From: Oceanococcus sp. HetDA_MAG_MS8
GTDB taxonomy: Bacteria; Pseudomonadota; Gammaproteobacteria; Nevskiales; Oceanococcaceae
Direction: 5' to 3'
NCBI GenBank assembly: GCA_019192445.1
Contig: JAHCMK010000007.1
Span: 96,919-160,918 of the forward strand
Length of the DNA stretch: 64,000 bases
How positions within the stretch are numbered: the stretch's first letter is position 1; every line of letters begins with the position of its first letter. The notes beneath the pieces are model-generated. The model did no database searches. It was not told where the DNA came from and saw nothing but the letters and a program-made list of their open reading frames with translations. The position numbers and the translations under genes are program-made. Positions 8,200-16,271 of the stretch are shown piece after piece.

Positions 8200-10752
8200 T
8201 TAGGCAGCAAGCATGCGCCGTCTGCGCAGCGCCAGTAGGCCTAATGCCAGTAGCGCGTAGCCCATCGCTCCGCCCTGGCTGAAGGCTCCGCGGCTGCTTG
8301 CAGTGTTGGGTTGCTGCCGGCTGGCTGTGGTGCAATGGCTGAGCTGGACATGGTCCACATACCAACCCAGGTTGCCGTTACAGCCGTCCTGACCAAACTC
8401 AAATCGTAAGCGCAGGCTATCCCCGGCCTTGGCGCCCAAAGCATCCAAACTGATTTGGCTGGTACCCCAACTGGACTTGGATTCGCCCTGATCAGAGCCA
8501 GACCAGGCTGGTTGGCCCGCAATGGGGTTGGTGTTGCCGCCGGCAGTCGCGTCAGTCAGGGTCATGTTGTAGGCGTTCCAGAGGAAAGCCTCTGCGGGCA
8601 CCAAGGCAAAGTCCGCGCCATTCAGGCTGTATTTGAGGTTGCCGCCGTCAAATTCCGCTTCCGTTTGAATGAACTGATTGATCGACAGCACGCTTTGCTC
8701 GGCGGTGATAGCGATGTCGGCAGAGTCCAGTTGGAAGCTGGCTGAAATGTCGCCACCAGGTGCGCAGCTTCCGCCAAAGGTGTTGGCGATAAAAGCGGCT
8801 TGACCAGTGTGTGGTTGGGGAATGTCGTCGGTGACGACCCAATTAATTCCTTCGTTACTATCGCCGGTTTGGTTCAGAGTGGCGCTCCAGCCGGCAGGTA
8901 GGCTAGTTCCTGCGAAACCCTCTTCGAAACTCACCACCTCTGCTTCACCAGCCGCACAAACTGGCGGGGTCTCGGCCTCGGGTTGGAGCAGGGGTTTGTA
9001 GTTGCATTTCACCGTGGGGTCTTGACGCATTTCCACAGCGGTCATCGCCGCTTCCACCGCGGCGCAGGTCTGCGGGGTAATTCGCTCCTCACTAGCGTTG
9101 CCGAGCACATCATTCAATGGGACATCGAGCAGATCTAGGCAGGATTGCGCCAAGGCATCGGCGTGATCGGCAAAGTTGGTGCTGGGGATCTGGTAATTCA
9201 CCATAGCGTGGAAATAAATATGCGCAGCCCGCGTCATGCCGATGGCTGGAATATCCACTCCATTGAAGCTCTTGCCATCGACCAGCATGGCAAAGGCGTG
9301 GTTGGGCACTCCAGAGTTCGTGTGCACACCACCGCCGTCGCCAGTTCCGCAGAAGTAGTTTTCCGAGGAGATGACGCTGCCAGGAGAGGGAGTGCTGAGA
9401 ATGGGAATGCCCAGAATGGGGACATTGGCGCCGAAGTTGTCCGGGTCCCACATGTCGCGTAATAACAGCCCAGCGGCAAGCTCGCTCAGATCTTCACCTA
9501 AGACCCAGCGGCTGCCTCCATTTTCGAAGTATTCACCTTCCAGCAAGGTGACACCCAGCGGTCCCTCGATGCCATTCACAAGGTCGTACATTTCGCCAAA
9601 AATATCCGAATAGGCTTCATTCAAGGCGCCAGATTGATACTGGTAAATCAGTCCGTGGGTGAACTCGGTGTAGGCATGGCTCCATTCGTGGCTAACAACA
9701 TCATCGGTATCAAAACCTGGGCAGTAGTTAGTGGAGTCGCCGTTCCAGTAAGCGTTAGGGCAATTCTCGTTAATTAGGTAAACGCTTTTTTGCACCTGCT
9801 CAGCGGGGTCTACGGCACCTTCGTCATAGCCTTCACGGCCGAATAAGTTGCGATAGAGATCGTAGGTGCCGCCAGCGAAGATATATAAGTTGTCTGTGGG
9901 CAGCTTGGGGATGCGTGAGAGTGGGTCTGAGGACACATCCCCGGCCAGCGGGATGTCAGCGGGTGCCAGCGCACTGCCTTCGGTCAGCAGCGCAGGTACG
10001 TCTTGGTTGGGGGTATAAATTTCCCGGTTGAGCTGGGTGTGAATGTTGTTGATGCGATTAATCAGCGCACCATTGCTATGGTCAAGAATGACTTGCTCGC
10101 GCACATCGCCGGCTTGGCTGCTAATGCCGACACTGTAGGCCAGGATGGTGGGGCCACCAAAGCCTTCCAGCAAACCGATGGTGTAGTACAGCGGGCCAGC
10201 ATCTTGGATGTGCAATTGCGACCGCGGATGCGCCTTCTGGACCGCTTGCATGGCCCGCTTTTGGAGCTCTGCTGGGCTCAAACTCTGGCGTGCATCAGCT
10301 GCGGGCAGGTCGGCCATGTAGCTCCCGCTAACGCCTTGAATGCCGGCATCATCCATGTGCACTACGAGGCGGGCGCCAAAAACCGGGATGCCTGCATGGG
10401 TTTGATCCAAGTGCACGTGAGTGCGCCCGCTACGGTCTTGGCTGATACGAGCCAGCGCGAATTCTTCGGCAGCATCCTCTAAGCCCCAAAGCGACGAGAA
10501 CTGGTTTAGAAAAGACGTCGCTCGGGTGAAAGGGGCAGCATCCACTGCGTCGACTAACAAGGGGAAGTCTCCCAAGGCGCGCAATATGCTGTGCGGGCGA
10601 TTTGGGGAGACCTGCCATTGCAGCTGTTGCTGCGTGTGGTTCAACAGGTCAGTCAGTGCGCGGCTACGCGCGGTGTCTTGAGCGGCCACCGGCACGGTAG
10701 CGGCGAGGGCGCTGGCGCAAAGTAATGCGCGCGCCATCCGATAAGTCGGCAT
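8200..10752 (-). CDS. Secreted M4 family zinc metalloprotease with C-terminal sorting signal
   Basis: Thermolysin/vibriolysin-type extracellular protease, 850 residues. Order: signal peptide (to about residue 24, VPVAAQD); FTP/PepSY-type propeptide (to about 240); catalytic domain with zinc motif HEWSHAYTE at about residue 354 and third ligand in GALNEAYSD; catalytic His region HTNSGVPNHAF; then from about residue 620 a jelly-roll domain (FEEGFAGTSLPAGW...GWYVDHVQLSHC), likely substrate binding; and a tail GGAMGYALLALGLLALRRRR, a Gly-Gly motif, hydrophobic segment and Arg cluster as in GlyGly-CTERM proteins. ATG 10752 has GAGGA 9 nt upstream; a GC hairpin (10782-10799) lies in the leader. The gspCDEF genes in this window could supply part of its secretion system. 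Confidence 0.93.
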   Translation of the reverse strand: MPTYRMARALLCASALAATVPVAAQDTARSRALTDLLNHTQQQLQWQVSPNRPHSILRALGDFPLLVDAVDAAPFTRATSFLNQFSSLWGLEDAAEEFALARISQDRSGRTHVHLDQTHAGIPVFGARLVVHMDDAGIQGVSGSYMADLPAADARQSLSPAELQKRAMQAVQKAHPRSQLHIQDAGPLYYTIGLLEGFGGPTILAYSVGISSQAGDVREQVILDHSNGALINRINNIHTQLNREIYTPNQDVPALLTEGSALAPADIPLAGDVSSDPLSRIPKLPTDNLYIFAGGTYDLYRNLFGREGYDEGAVDPAEQVQKSVYLINENCPNAYWNGDSTNYCPGFDTDDVVSHEWSHAYTEFTHGLIYQYQSGALNEAYSDIFGEMYDLVNGIEGPLGVTLLEGEYFENGGSRWVLGEDLSELAAGLLLRDMWDPDNFGANVPILGIPILSTPSPGSVISSENYFCGTGDGGGVHTNSGVPNHAFAMLVDGKSFNGVDIPAIGMTRAAHIYFHAMVNYQIPSTNFADHADALAQSCLDLLDVPLNDVLGNASEERITPQTCAAVEAAMTAVEMRQDPTVKCNYKPLLQPEAETPPVCAAGEAEVVSFEEGFAGTSLPAGWSATLNQTGDSNEGINWVVTDDIPQPHTGQAAFIANTFGGSCAPGGDISASFQLDSADIAITAEQSVLSINQFIQTEAEFDGGNLKYSLNGADFALVPAEAFLWNAYNMTLTDATAGGNTNPIAGQPAWSGSDQGESKSSWGTSQISLDALGAKAGDSLRLRFEFGQDGCNGNLGWYVDHVQLSHCTTASRQQPNTASSRGAFSQGGAMGYALLALGLLALRRRRMLAA

Positions 10753-10883
10753 TTTAGGTTTTCCTCAGGCGGACCGCGTCAGCCCCCACGGCGGGGCTTG
10801 CAGGCGGCTAATCAGGTTCTATCGCGTGCAGGGCGATGCGCAGACTCTAGCGGGTTTCATGCCATTGTGGCGAATGCTGGGGG

Positions 10884-10911
10884 GTTGAAAAGCGGGTTGG
10901 CGGCCCTCATT
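10884..10911 (+). promoter_or_regulatory. Candidate heat-shock (RpoH) promoter of htpG
   Basis: GTTGAAA (10884-10890), a 13-nt spacer and CCCTCATT (10904-10911) resemble the sigma-32 pattern CTTGAAA - CCCCATnT with correct spacing, 24 nt before the htpG start. HtpG is a classic sigma-32 target. Confidence 0.5.
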
Positions 10912-10934
10912 GCAAGCGCTTCGCTGACTAATGG

Positions 10935-12815
10935 ATGACACGCCCCATGGCGGAAAAACACGTCTTTCAAGCCGAGGTGCAGCAACTTCTGCACTTGATG
11001 ATTCACTCCTTGTATTCCAACAAGGAGATCTTCCTGCGTGAGCTCATCAGTAACGCGTCGGACGCAGCCGACAAGTTGCGCTTTGAGGCCCAAACGACTC
11101 CAGACCTCATGGCCGGAGATGCGGAGCTCAAAGTCGAGATTGAGGCCGACAAGGATGCCGGCACCCTAACCATCCGCGATAACGGCATCGGCATGAGCCA
11201 TGACGAGCTCATGGAGAACTTGGGAACCATTGCCCGCAGCGGAACCAAGAAATACCTGGAGGCCCTGTCTGGCGATCAAGCCAAGGACTCCAACCTCATT
11301 GGTCAGTTTGGTGTGGGTTTTTATTCCGCCTTTATCGTTGCGGACAAAGTCACCGTGCACTCGCGGAAAGCGGGTGCAGACGAATCCTGGACCTGGGTCA
11401 GTGAGGGGACTGGCGAATACACGCTAGAGCCTAGCGATTTCAATCAGCGCGGCACCCAAATTACCTTGCACCTGCGAGGGGATGATGCGGAGTTTTTGGA
11501 CTTCCATCGTTTATCGCACATCATCAAGACCTACAGCGATCACATCTCCCTGCCGGTTCGTCTGCGTAAGGACACAACCGAAGACGGTGAGGACGAGGGC
11601 TTCGAGGTTGTCAATAAGGGGACAGCTTTGTGGGCGCGGTCCAAGTCTGAGATCAAAGACGAGGATTACCAAGAGCTATTTCGCACGCTCGCTTGGGATT
11701 CCGGCGAGGCCTTAGCCTGGGTGCATAACAAAGTAGAAGGCAAACTGGAGTACACCAGCTTGCTGTTCATCCCCTCCAAGGCGCCTTTCGACCTCTACGA
11801 ACGTGATAGCCGGCGCGGCCTCAAACTGTATGTGCGCCGGGTGTTCATCATGGACGATGCCGAGAAGTTGCTGCCGAATTATTTGCGCTTTGTGCGCGGG
11901 GTGATCGACTCTAACGATCTACCGCTGAATGTGTCGCGGGAGCTGCTGCAATCCAACCGGGTTATTGAGCAAATCAAGTCTGCTGCGGTGAAGCGTGTGC
12001 TGAGCTTGATTGAGACGATGGCTGAGAAGGAGCCAGAGAAGTTCCAAACGGTGCTTAAAGAGTTTGGGGCTGTGCTTAAAGAGGGTGTGGTAGAGGACCC
12101 TGCCAATAAAGAGCAGATTCTCAAAATTCTGCGCTTTGCCACCACCAAGCAGCATGCTGATGACGTTCCGCAGGTGTCGCTGGCGGACTATGTGAAAAAC
12201 ATGCCCTCCGGCCAGGACGCGATTTATTACCTAACCGCCGAATCACGTAAAGCGGCGTTGTCCAGCCCACACTTGGAGATGTTCAAGTCTAAAGATGTGG
12301 AGGTTTTGCTCCTCACCGACCGCGTTGATGAGTGGATGATCAATAGCGTGCCCGAGTTCATGGAGAAACCCTTGAAATCGGTGGCGCGGGGCGACATTAA
12401 GCTCGACAGCATTATTACTGATGCCAAAGCTGAGGCCGAGAAGGAACGTGTAGCGTCCAGCTTCAAGGAGACTTGCGAGCGCTTGCAAGAAGCGCTCGGC
12501 GCTAAGGTCAAAGAGGTCAAGGTGTCCGACCGGCTCACCGAGTCGGCGGCATGCCTAGTCGCCCCAGAGCACGCTATGTCGCGGCATTTAGAGCGCTTGC
12601 TCGCGCAGGCCGGTGAAACTGTGCCCGGTAGTGAGCCCATCTTGGAGGTGAACCCCCAGCATCGCCTACTGGAACGCTTGAAAGAGACTAGCGACTCAGA
12701 CCAATTCGCGGATTTGGCACTGCTGGTCTATGAGCAAGCCGTGTTGGCCGAAGGTGGTCAGCTAGAAGAACCAGCGGCCTTTGTGGCCAGGGTGAATCGC
12801 TTAGCCTTCGCTTAA
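10935..12815 (+). CDS. htpG: Molecular chaperone HtpG (Hsp90)
   Basis: Cytoplasmic ATP-dependent chaperone of the Hsp90 family, 626 residues. N-terminal GHKL ATPase domain: HSLYSNKEIFLRELISNASDAADKLR, DNGIGMSHDEL, SGTKKYLEAL and GQFGVGFYSAFIVADKV (ATP lid and glycine motifs). Middle domain: LKLYVRRVFIMDDAEKLLPNYLRFVRGVIDSNDLPLNVSRELLQ with the catalytic Arg region. The C-terminal dimerisation domain ends VARVNRLAFA. Two starts are possible: ATG 10935 (MTRPMAEKHVF) or ATG 10947 (MAEKHVF); neither has a clear ribosome binding site, so the longer is listed. A hairpin without U-run (12841-12868) lies between it and the convergent BLUF gene. Confidence 0.96.
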   Translation: MTRPMAEKHVFQAEVQQLLHLMIHSLYSNKEIFLRELISNASDAADKLRFEAQTTPDLMAGDAELKVEIEADKDAGTLTIRDNGIGMSHDELMENLGTIARSGTKKYLEALSGDQAKDSNLIGQFGVGFYSAFIVADKVTVHSRKAGADESWTWVSEGTGEYTLEPSDFNQRGTQITLHLRGDDAEFLDFHRLSHIIKTYSDHISLPVRLRKDTTEDGEDEGFEVVNKGTALWARSKSEIKDEDYQELFRTLAWDSGEALAWVHNKVEGKLEYTSLLFIPSKAPFDLYERDSRRGLKLYVRRVFIMDDAEKLLPNYLRFVRGVIDSNDLPLNVSRELLQSNRVIEQIKSAAVKRVLSLIETMAEKEPEKFQTVLKEFGAVLKEGVVEDPANKEQILKILRFATTKQHADDVPQVSLADYVKNMPSGQDAIYYLTAESRKAALSSPHLEMFKSKDVEVLLLTDRVDEWMINSVPEFMEKPLKSVARGDIKLDSIITDAKAEAEKERVASSFKETCERLQEALGAKVKEVKVSDRLTESAACLVAPEHAMSRHLERLLAQAGETVPGSEPILEVNPQHRLLERLKETSDSDQFADLALLVYEQAVLAEGGQLEEPAAFVARVNRLAFA

Positions 12816-12911
12816 GCGACGCAACTGGGTAAATTCGCAGGGCCCTGCAGCAATATTGCTGTGGGGCCTTGCCTGTTACGGTGCAGACTCAGCGCATCTG
12901 CCGTCGCCGCA

Positions 12912-13364
12912 CTAAACCGCAGCGCGTGAAGGCTCGCCCGCCAATACTTGAACCAGGGTTGGGTAATGCGTAGCGGCAATATCCTCCAATTCCTCAGCGC
13001 CATCCGGCCAGACCACATCTACGCCAGCGGCAGTGAGCATCCTGAAGAGCATGGGCTTGGGAATATAGGACATGGCCCAGCCATCAAAATTACGCTGGCT
13101 GATACCGATGAGCTGCACGCGTTTCACATGTGAGTGGCGAGGGTCTAGGCAAATGGTCTCGTAGGTAGACTCAACAGCGCTGTGGGCGCCTTCTAAAATT
13201 TGCAAAAAATAGCCGTTGCCGAAGGACAGCACTCCGGTGATTCCATGGCGTAAGTTGTTATGTCGGGCGCTATGCAGAATGTCGTCTACATCAGCCAGGG
13301 TCAGGCTGTTAGACGGCACGCTCACATAGCACAACTGGACAAGACTATGGTCTGGTTTGGTCAT
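12912..13364 (-). CDS. BLUF domain blue-light sensor, copy 1
   Basis: Stand-alone BLUF (FAD-binding blue-light photoreceptor) of 150 residues. The photocycle residues are all present: Tyr13 (QLCYVS), Asn37 (ARHNNLRHGITG), Gln55 (NGYFLQILEG), and Trp96/Met98 (FDGWAMSY). Beyond the core there is a C-terminal helical part, IPKPMLFRMLTAAG, shared with the two neighbouring copies. No enzymatic output domain is fused, so signalling would be by protein-protein contact, as with short BLUF proteins of the PixD/BlrB kind. ATG 13364 was chosen over a GTG three codons upstream. Last of three same-strand BLUF genes; most divergent of the three in its C-terminal part. Confidence 0.93.
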   Translation of the reverse strand: MTKPDHSLVQLCYVSVPSNSLTLADVDDILHSARHNNLRHGITGVLSFGNGYFLQILEGAHSAVESTYETICLDPRHSHVKRVQLIGISQRNFDGWAMSYIPKPMLFRMLTAAGVDVVWPDGAEELEDIAATHYPTLVQVLAGEPSRAAV

Positions 13365-13565
13365 GGCTTGCACGGCAGTGTTGAACGGATCCCCTCCGAA
13401 CCCAGGCGGATGGGCCTGGGCGGCGCTGTTGTTCTACAACAGCTGAGGGCAGTGTGGTTGGAAGCCCCACGATGGTCAAGCCTTGAGGTTGAAGGCCTGG
13501 GCGGCGGGTAATGCATGCTGGCGAATCAACCGCGTAGTAGTGCGAGCAGGGCAATACGGGCGCAT

Positions 13566-14036
13566 TTACGCGGAAGGGTTATGGTGCGCAATATTGAGCT
13601 GCGGTTCGCGGCGGATAACACTGAGAGCTTGCGTCGCCTGGCCTTTATTCCAGCTGCGAATGTGGGCGTCAACGTCGGTCCAATCCAATGGCAGCCCGGC
13701 ACTGCGCAGAATTTCAATGAGCAGCGGTTTGGGGACGTAGGCCATGGGCCAGGCTGGGAACCAGCGCTCTTCAATAGCGTGCTGATAAATCACTTGAATG
13801 TCTGAATGGCGACTGTCGCTGCGAATCGTGTCCAGACATTGGTTGACCTGGTATTCCTGACCTTCTAGGGCCTGCAAAAAGTAGTGTCTCCCAAATGACA
13901 ATATGCCGGTGATACCCAGCTGTGAGTTTCGCTTTTGGGCGTCGCGCACGATGGTATGAAGATCATCCAAGCCCACCCCAGGGGCGGGGCGGCTGATGTA
14001 CAGCAGCTGTATCAAAGTTTGGCCAAGGTCTCGCAT
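13566..14036 (-). CDS. BLUF domain blue-light sensor, copy 2
   Basis: Stand-alone BLUF protein of 156 residues with Tyr (IQLLYIS), Asn (AQKRNSQLGITG), Gln (RHYFLQALEG) and Trp/Met (FPAWPMAY) of the flavin pocket intact. The C-terminal extension VPKPLLIEILRSAGLPLDW closely matches copy 3. ATG 14036 is preferred over the upstream in-frame GTG at 14048 because GAGG lies just ahead of it. Its promoter may be the TTGACT box at 14123. About 200 bp of non-coding DNA separates it from copy 1, so the three genes may not form a simple operon. Confidence 0.93.
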   Translation of the reverse strand: MRDLGQTLIQLLYISRPAPGVGLDDLHTIVRDAQKRNSQLGITGILSFGRHYFLQALEGQEYQVNQCLDTIRSDSRHSDIQVIYQHAIEERWFPAWPMAYVPKPLLIEILRSAGLPLDWTDVDAHIRSWNKGQATQALSVIRREPQLNIAHHNPSA

Positions 14037-14099
14037 TCTCACCCTCACGCCAGACCCAGAAAATAAATAATTCCAGGGCTAGCGAAAAATAAGAAACTT

Positions 14100-14128
14100 A
14101 TTGCTGAGAATGCTGCGTTTTCAGTCAA
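14100..14128 (-). promoter_or_regulatory. Candidate sigma-70 promoter of BLUF copy 2
   Basis: On the minus strand TTGACT (14128-14123), a 17-nt spacer and AGCAAT (14105-14100) lie 64 nt upstream of the gene in an AT-rich stretch. The -35 box is good, the -10 box weak. Confidence 0.3.
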
Positions 14129-14279
14129 TAAAAAGTAAATGCAATGACCTTGTGGCGCATTCCTCGATGTGATTATTCGGGGCACTGTCCTGCATTAATA
14201 CATGCTCAGCTTCCAACTGAGACATTGACTCAGTGCAATTCGCGGTGCTCAGGCATGCCGCATACGGTCTGTTAATGGC

Positions 14280-14750
14280 TCAGATGCGATGGTTGTGGCG
14301 GATGACATTGGCCGGGGGTTCTACGCTGACGAGACGGAGTGCGCTCTCCGCGACGGGTTGATTCCAAGCGAGAATCTGGTCTTCGGCCTCAAACCAGTCC
14401 AGTGTCAGTCCACTGCTGCGTAGAATTTCAAACAGCATGGGTTTGGGTATGTAAGCCATGCTCCAATGGGGGAACATGCGTTTCGCCACGGGTTCGGAGT
14501 ACACCACGCGAAGATCCGAATGACGATCATCCTGAGTAATGCCGCCTAGGAGTCGCATCACCCGCATCTCGCTACCCTCTAAGGCCTGCAGAAAATAGCT
14601 AGGCCCAAACGACAGCACTCCGGTGATGGCTTCGTCGCGGTTTCGTTTCTGGGCAACATCAAGAATGTCGTGGACGTCAACTAGGCTGAGGTCTGCTCGT
14701 GGCTTGCTGACATAGACAAGCCGGATAAGCGGGTGGCCCATATGCTCCAT
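14280..14750 (-). CDS. BLUF domain blue-light sensor, copy 3
   Basis: Stand-alone BLUF protein of 156 residues. Flavin-pocket residues: Tyr (IRLVYVS), Asn (AQKRNRDEAITG), Gln (PSYFLQALEG), Trp/Met (FPHWSMAY). The tail IPKPMLFEILRSSGLTLDW is nearly the same as in copy 2. The usual Gly of GITG is Ala here (AITG). ATG 14750 is chosen because GGAG lies 7 nt upstream and because the N-terminus then aligns with the other copies; an ATG at 14792 is possible. First of the three BLUF genes in the direction of transcription; the sat gene upstream runs the same way. Confidence 0.93.
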   Translation of the reverse strand: MEHMGHPLIRLVYVSKPRADLSLVDVHDILDVAQKRNRDEAITGVLSFGPSYFLQALEGSEMRVMRLLGGITQDDRHSDLRVVYSEPVAKRMFPHWSMAYIPKPMLFEILRSSGLTLDWFEAEDQILAWNQPVAESALRLVSVEPPANVIRHNHRI

Positions 14751-14896
14751 GTCGAACTCCGCAATGCTTAGGCGACCGTGTCGGCCGCTCATTGAGAACG
14801 GTCATAGCATGTACGCTCCGAGGCTAAACCGCGCTGCGTTAAGGAAGTGTGAGCTTCAGCAGCGCCGCCAGGGTGGGATTACGGAGTGGAGCTTGA

Positions 14897-16081
14897 CTAC
14901 TGGTTTCGGTAGTAGTCCATCAGAATTTGGGCCACTTCGGGGCGTGAGAACTCTGGCGGAGGCGCAATGCCCTGGCCCAGCATTTCCCGGACCTTTGTTC
15001 CCGAAAGCAGGACGAAGTCCTCTTTGCTGTGGTCAGGAGCGTCGCGCATCATCACCACTTTATTGAGCTTCTTGGACCAAGCCGTGTGGTCGGCCCGATA
15101 AATCTCGATCGCCAGCGCGCCGGCCGGAACCTGTTGATCGAAGATAGTTTGAGCGTCGAAGGCACCGTAATAGTCGCCGACTCCGGCATGGTCGCGGCCC
15201 ACGATGAGGTGAGTGCAACCGGCGTTTTGGCGGAAGACGGCATGCAGCACGGCTTCGCGCGGGCCTGCGTAGAGCATGTCAAAGCCATAGCCGGAGATCA
15301 TCACCGTGTTGGCGGGAAAATAGCAGTCCACCATCTTGCGAATGCAGGCATCGCGGACTTCGGCGGGAATATCGCCGGGCTTGAGTTTGCCCAGCAGCAT
15401 GTGCACCAAGATGCCGTCGGCTTTGAGGTCGGTGTGCGCCATACGGCACAGCTCTTCATGAGCTCGGTGCATGGGGTTGCGGGTTTGAAACGCCACCACG
15501 CGCTCCCAGCCGCGCTGAGCGAATTCGGCCCGAATTTCGTAGGCCGTTTGGAAGGTTTGGGGAAACTCCTCCGGGAAGTAGCTAAAGTTGAGAACGTCGA
15601 TGGGACCACTGACAACAGTGGAGCCCAAGCTGCGGAAGGTGGCAACGCCAGGGTGCTCTGCGTCATCGGTATTGAAGACGGCGCGCACGATGCTTTCCCG
15701 CTCGTCCTCGCTGAGGTGTTCAACCGCAGATACTGTTTGCACCGCAATAATAGGGTGGCCTTCAACATTGGGGTCGCGCAGAGCGACGCGTTGCCCGGCC
15801 TCAAAGCTCAAGTCTTCCGTACTCAGGTTGAGTACCGGAACCGGCCAAAACAAGCCATCCGGCATGTGCATGGTTTCGCTCACGGCCAGGGCTTCGGCTT
15901 TATTCATATAGCCGCTGAGCGGGTTGAAGTAACCTGCACCCAGCATGACGGCGTTGGCCGCCGCAGCCGAATTCAGCAGTAGGCTGGGCAGAGATTCCGC
16001 CTCGGCAGCCATTGCTGCACGGTGGGCTTCATCCTGGATGTAGCGGGGCTGAAGGGTTGCAGTGCCGTGCGGTGCAATCAT
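14897..16081 (-). CDS. sat: Sulfate adenylyltransferase (ATP sulfurylase), Sat type
   Basis: Makes APS and pyrophosphate from sulfate and ATP, first step of sulfate assimilation, or works in reverse in sulfur oxidisers. Single-polypeptide Sat family, not the CysD/CysN pair. Motifs: VVAFQTRNPMHRAHEELCR (QTRNP and HxxH nucleotide-binding), GFDMLYAGPREAVLHA, LIVGRDHAGVGDYYG, and the very conserved end DFVLLSGTKVREMLGQGIAPPPEFSRPEVA. 394 residues from ATG 16081 (MIAPHG), which fits the family start; a TTG seven codons upstream is less likely. The sulfite reductase gene at the end of the window suggests the assimilatory role. Confidence 0.95.
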   Translation of the reverse strand: MIAPHGTATLQPRYIQDEAHRAAMAAEAESLPSLLLNSAAAANAVMLGAGYFNPLSGYMNKAEALAVSETMHMPDGLFWPVPVLNLSTEDLSFEAGQRVALRDPNVEGHPIIAVQTVSAVEHLSEDERESIVRAVFNTDDAEHPGVATFRSLGSTVVSGPIDVLNFSYFPEEFPQTFQTAYEIRAEFAQRGWERVVAFQTRNPMHRAHEELCRMAHTDLKADGILVHMLLGKLKPGDIPAEVRDACIRKMVDCYFPANTVMISGYGFDMLYAGPREAVLHAVFRQNAGCTHLIVGRDHAGVGDYYGAFDAQTIFDQQVPAGALAIEIYRADHTAWSKKLNKVVMMRDAPDHSKEDFVLLSGTKVREMLGQGIAPPPEFSRPEVAQILMDYYRNQ

Positions 16082-16271
16082 GGGGGCATACTTGTGATTC
16101 AAAACCGAAATAACTGTAGCGTGTTAAATGATGCGCTGCAGCGAAACTGCGACCAATGGCTGCGTCCGGTCCATCTCGCAATGACCCAGCTTGAACTTCT
16201 GGCACAGTCTTGCGGCCCATCCCGCTGTGGCTTGGCGCAGCCTGTTAAAATTCTGCGCTTTTGAGCTGACC

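Noticed and set aside
12841..12868. Hairpin between htpG and BLUF copy 1 as an intrinsic terminator
   Set aside because: The stem is good but neither strand has a U-run, so it was only mentioned and not listed as a terminator.
15029..15982. Plus-strand open frame (317 codons) opposite sat
   Set aside because: Antisense by-product of the sat codon pattern; no ribosome binding site or family match.
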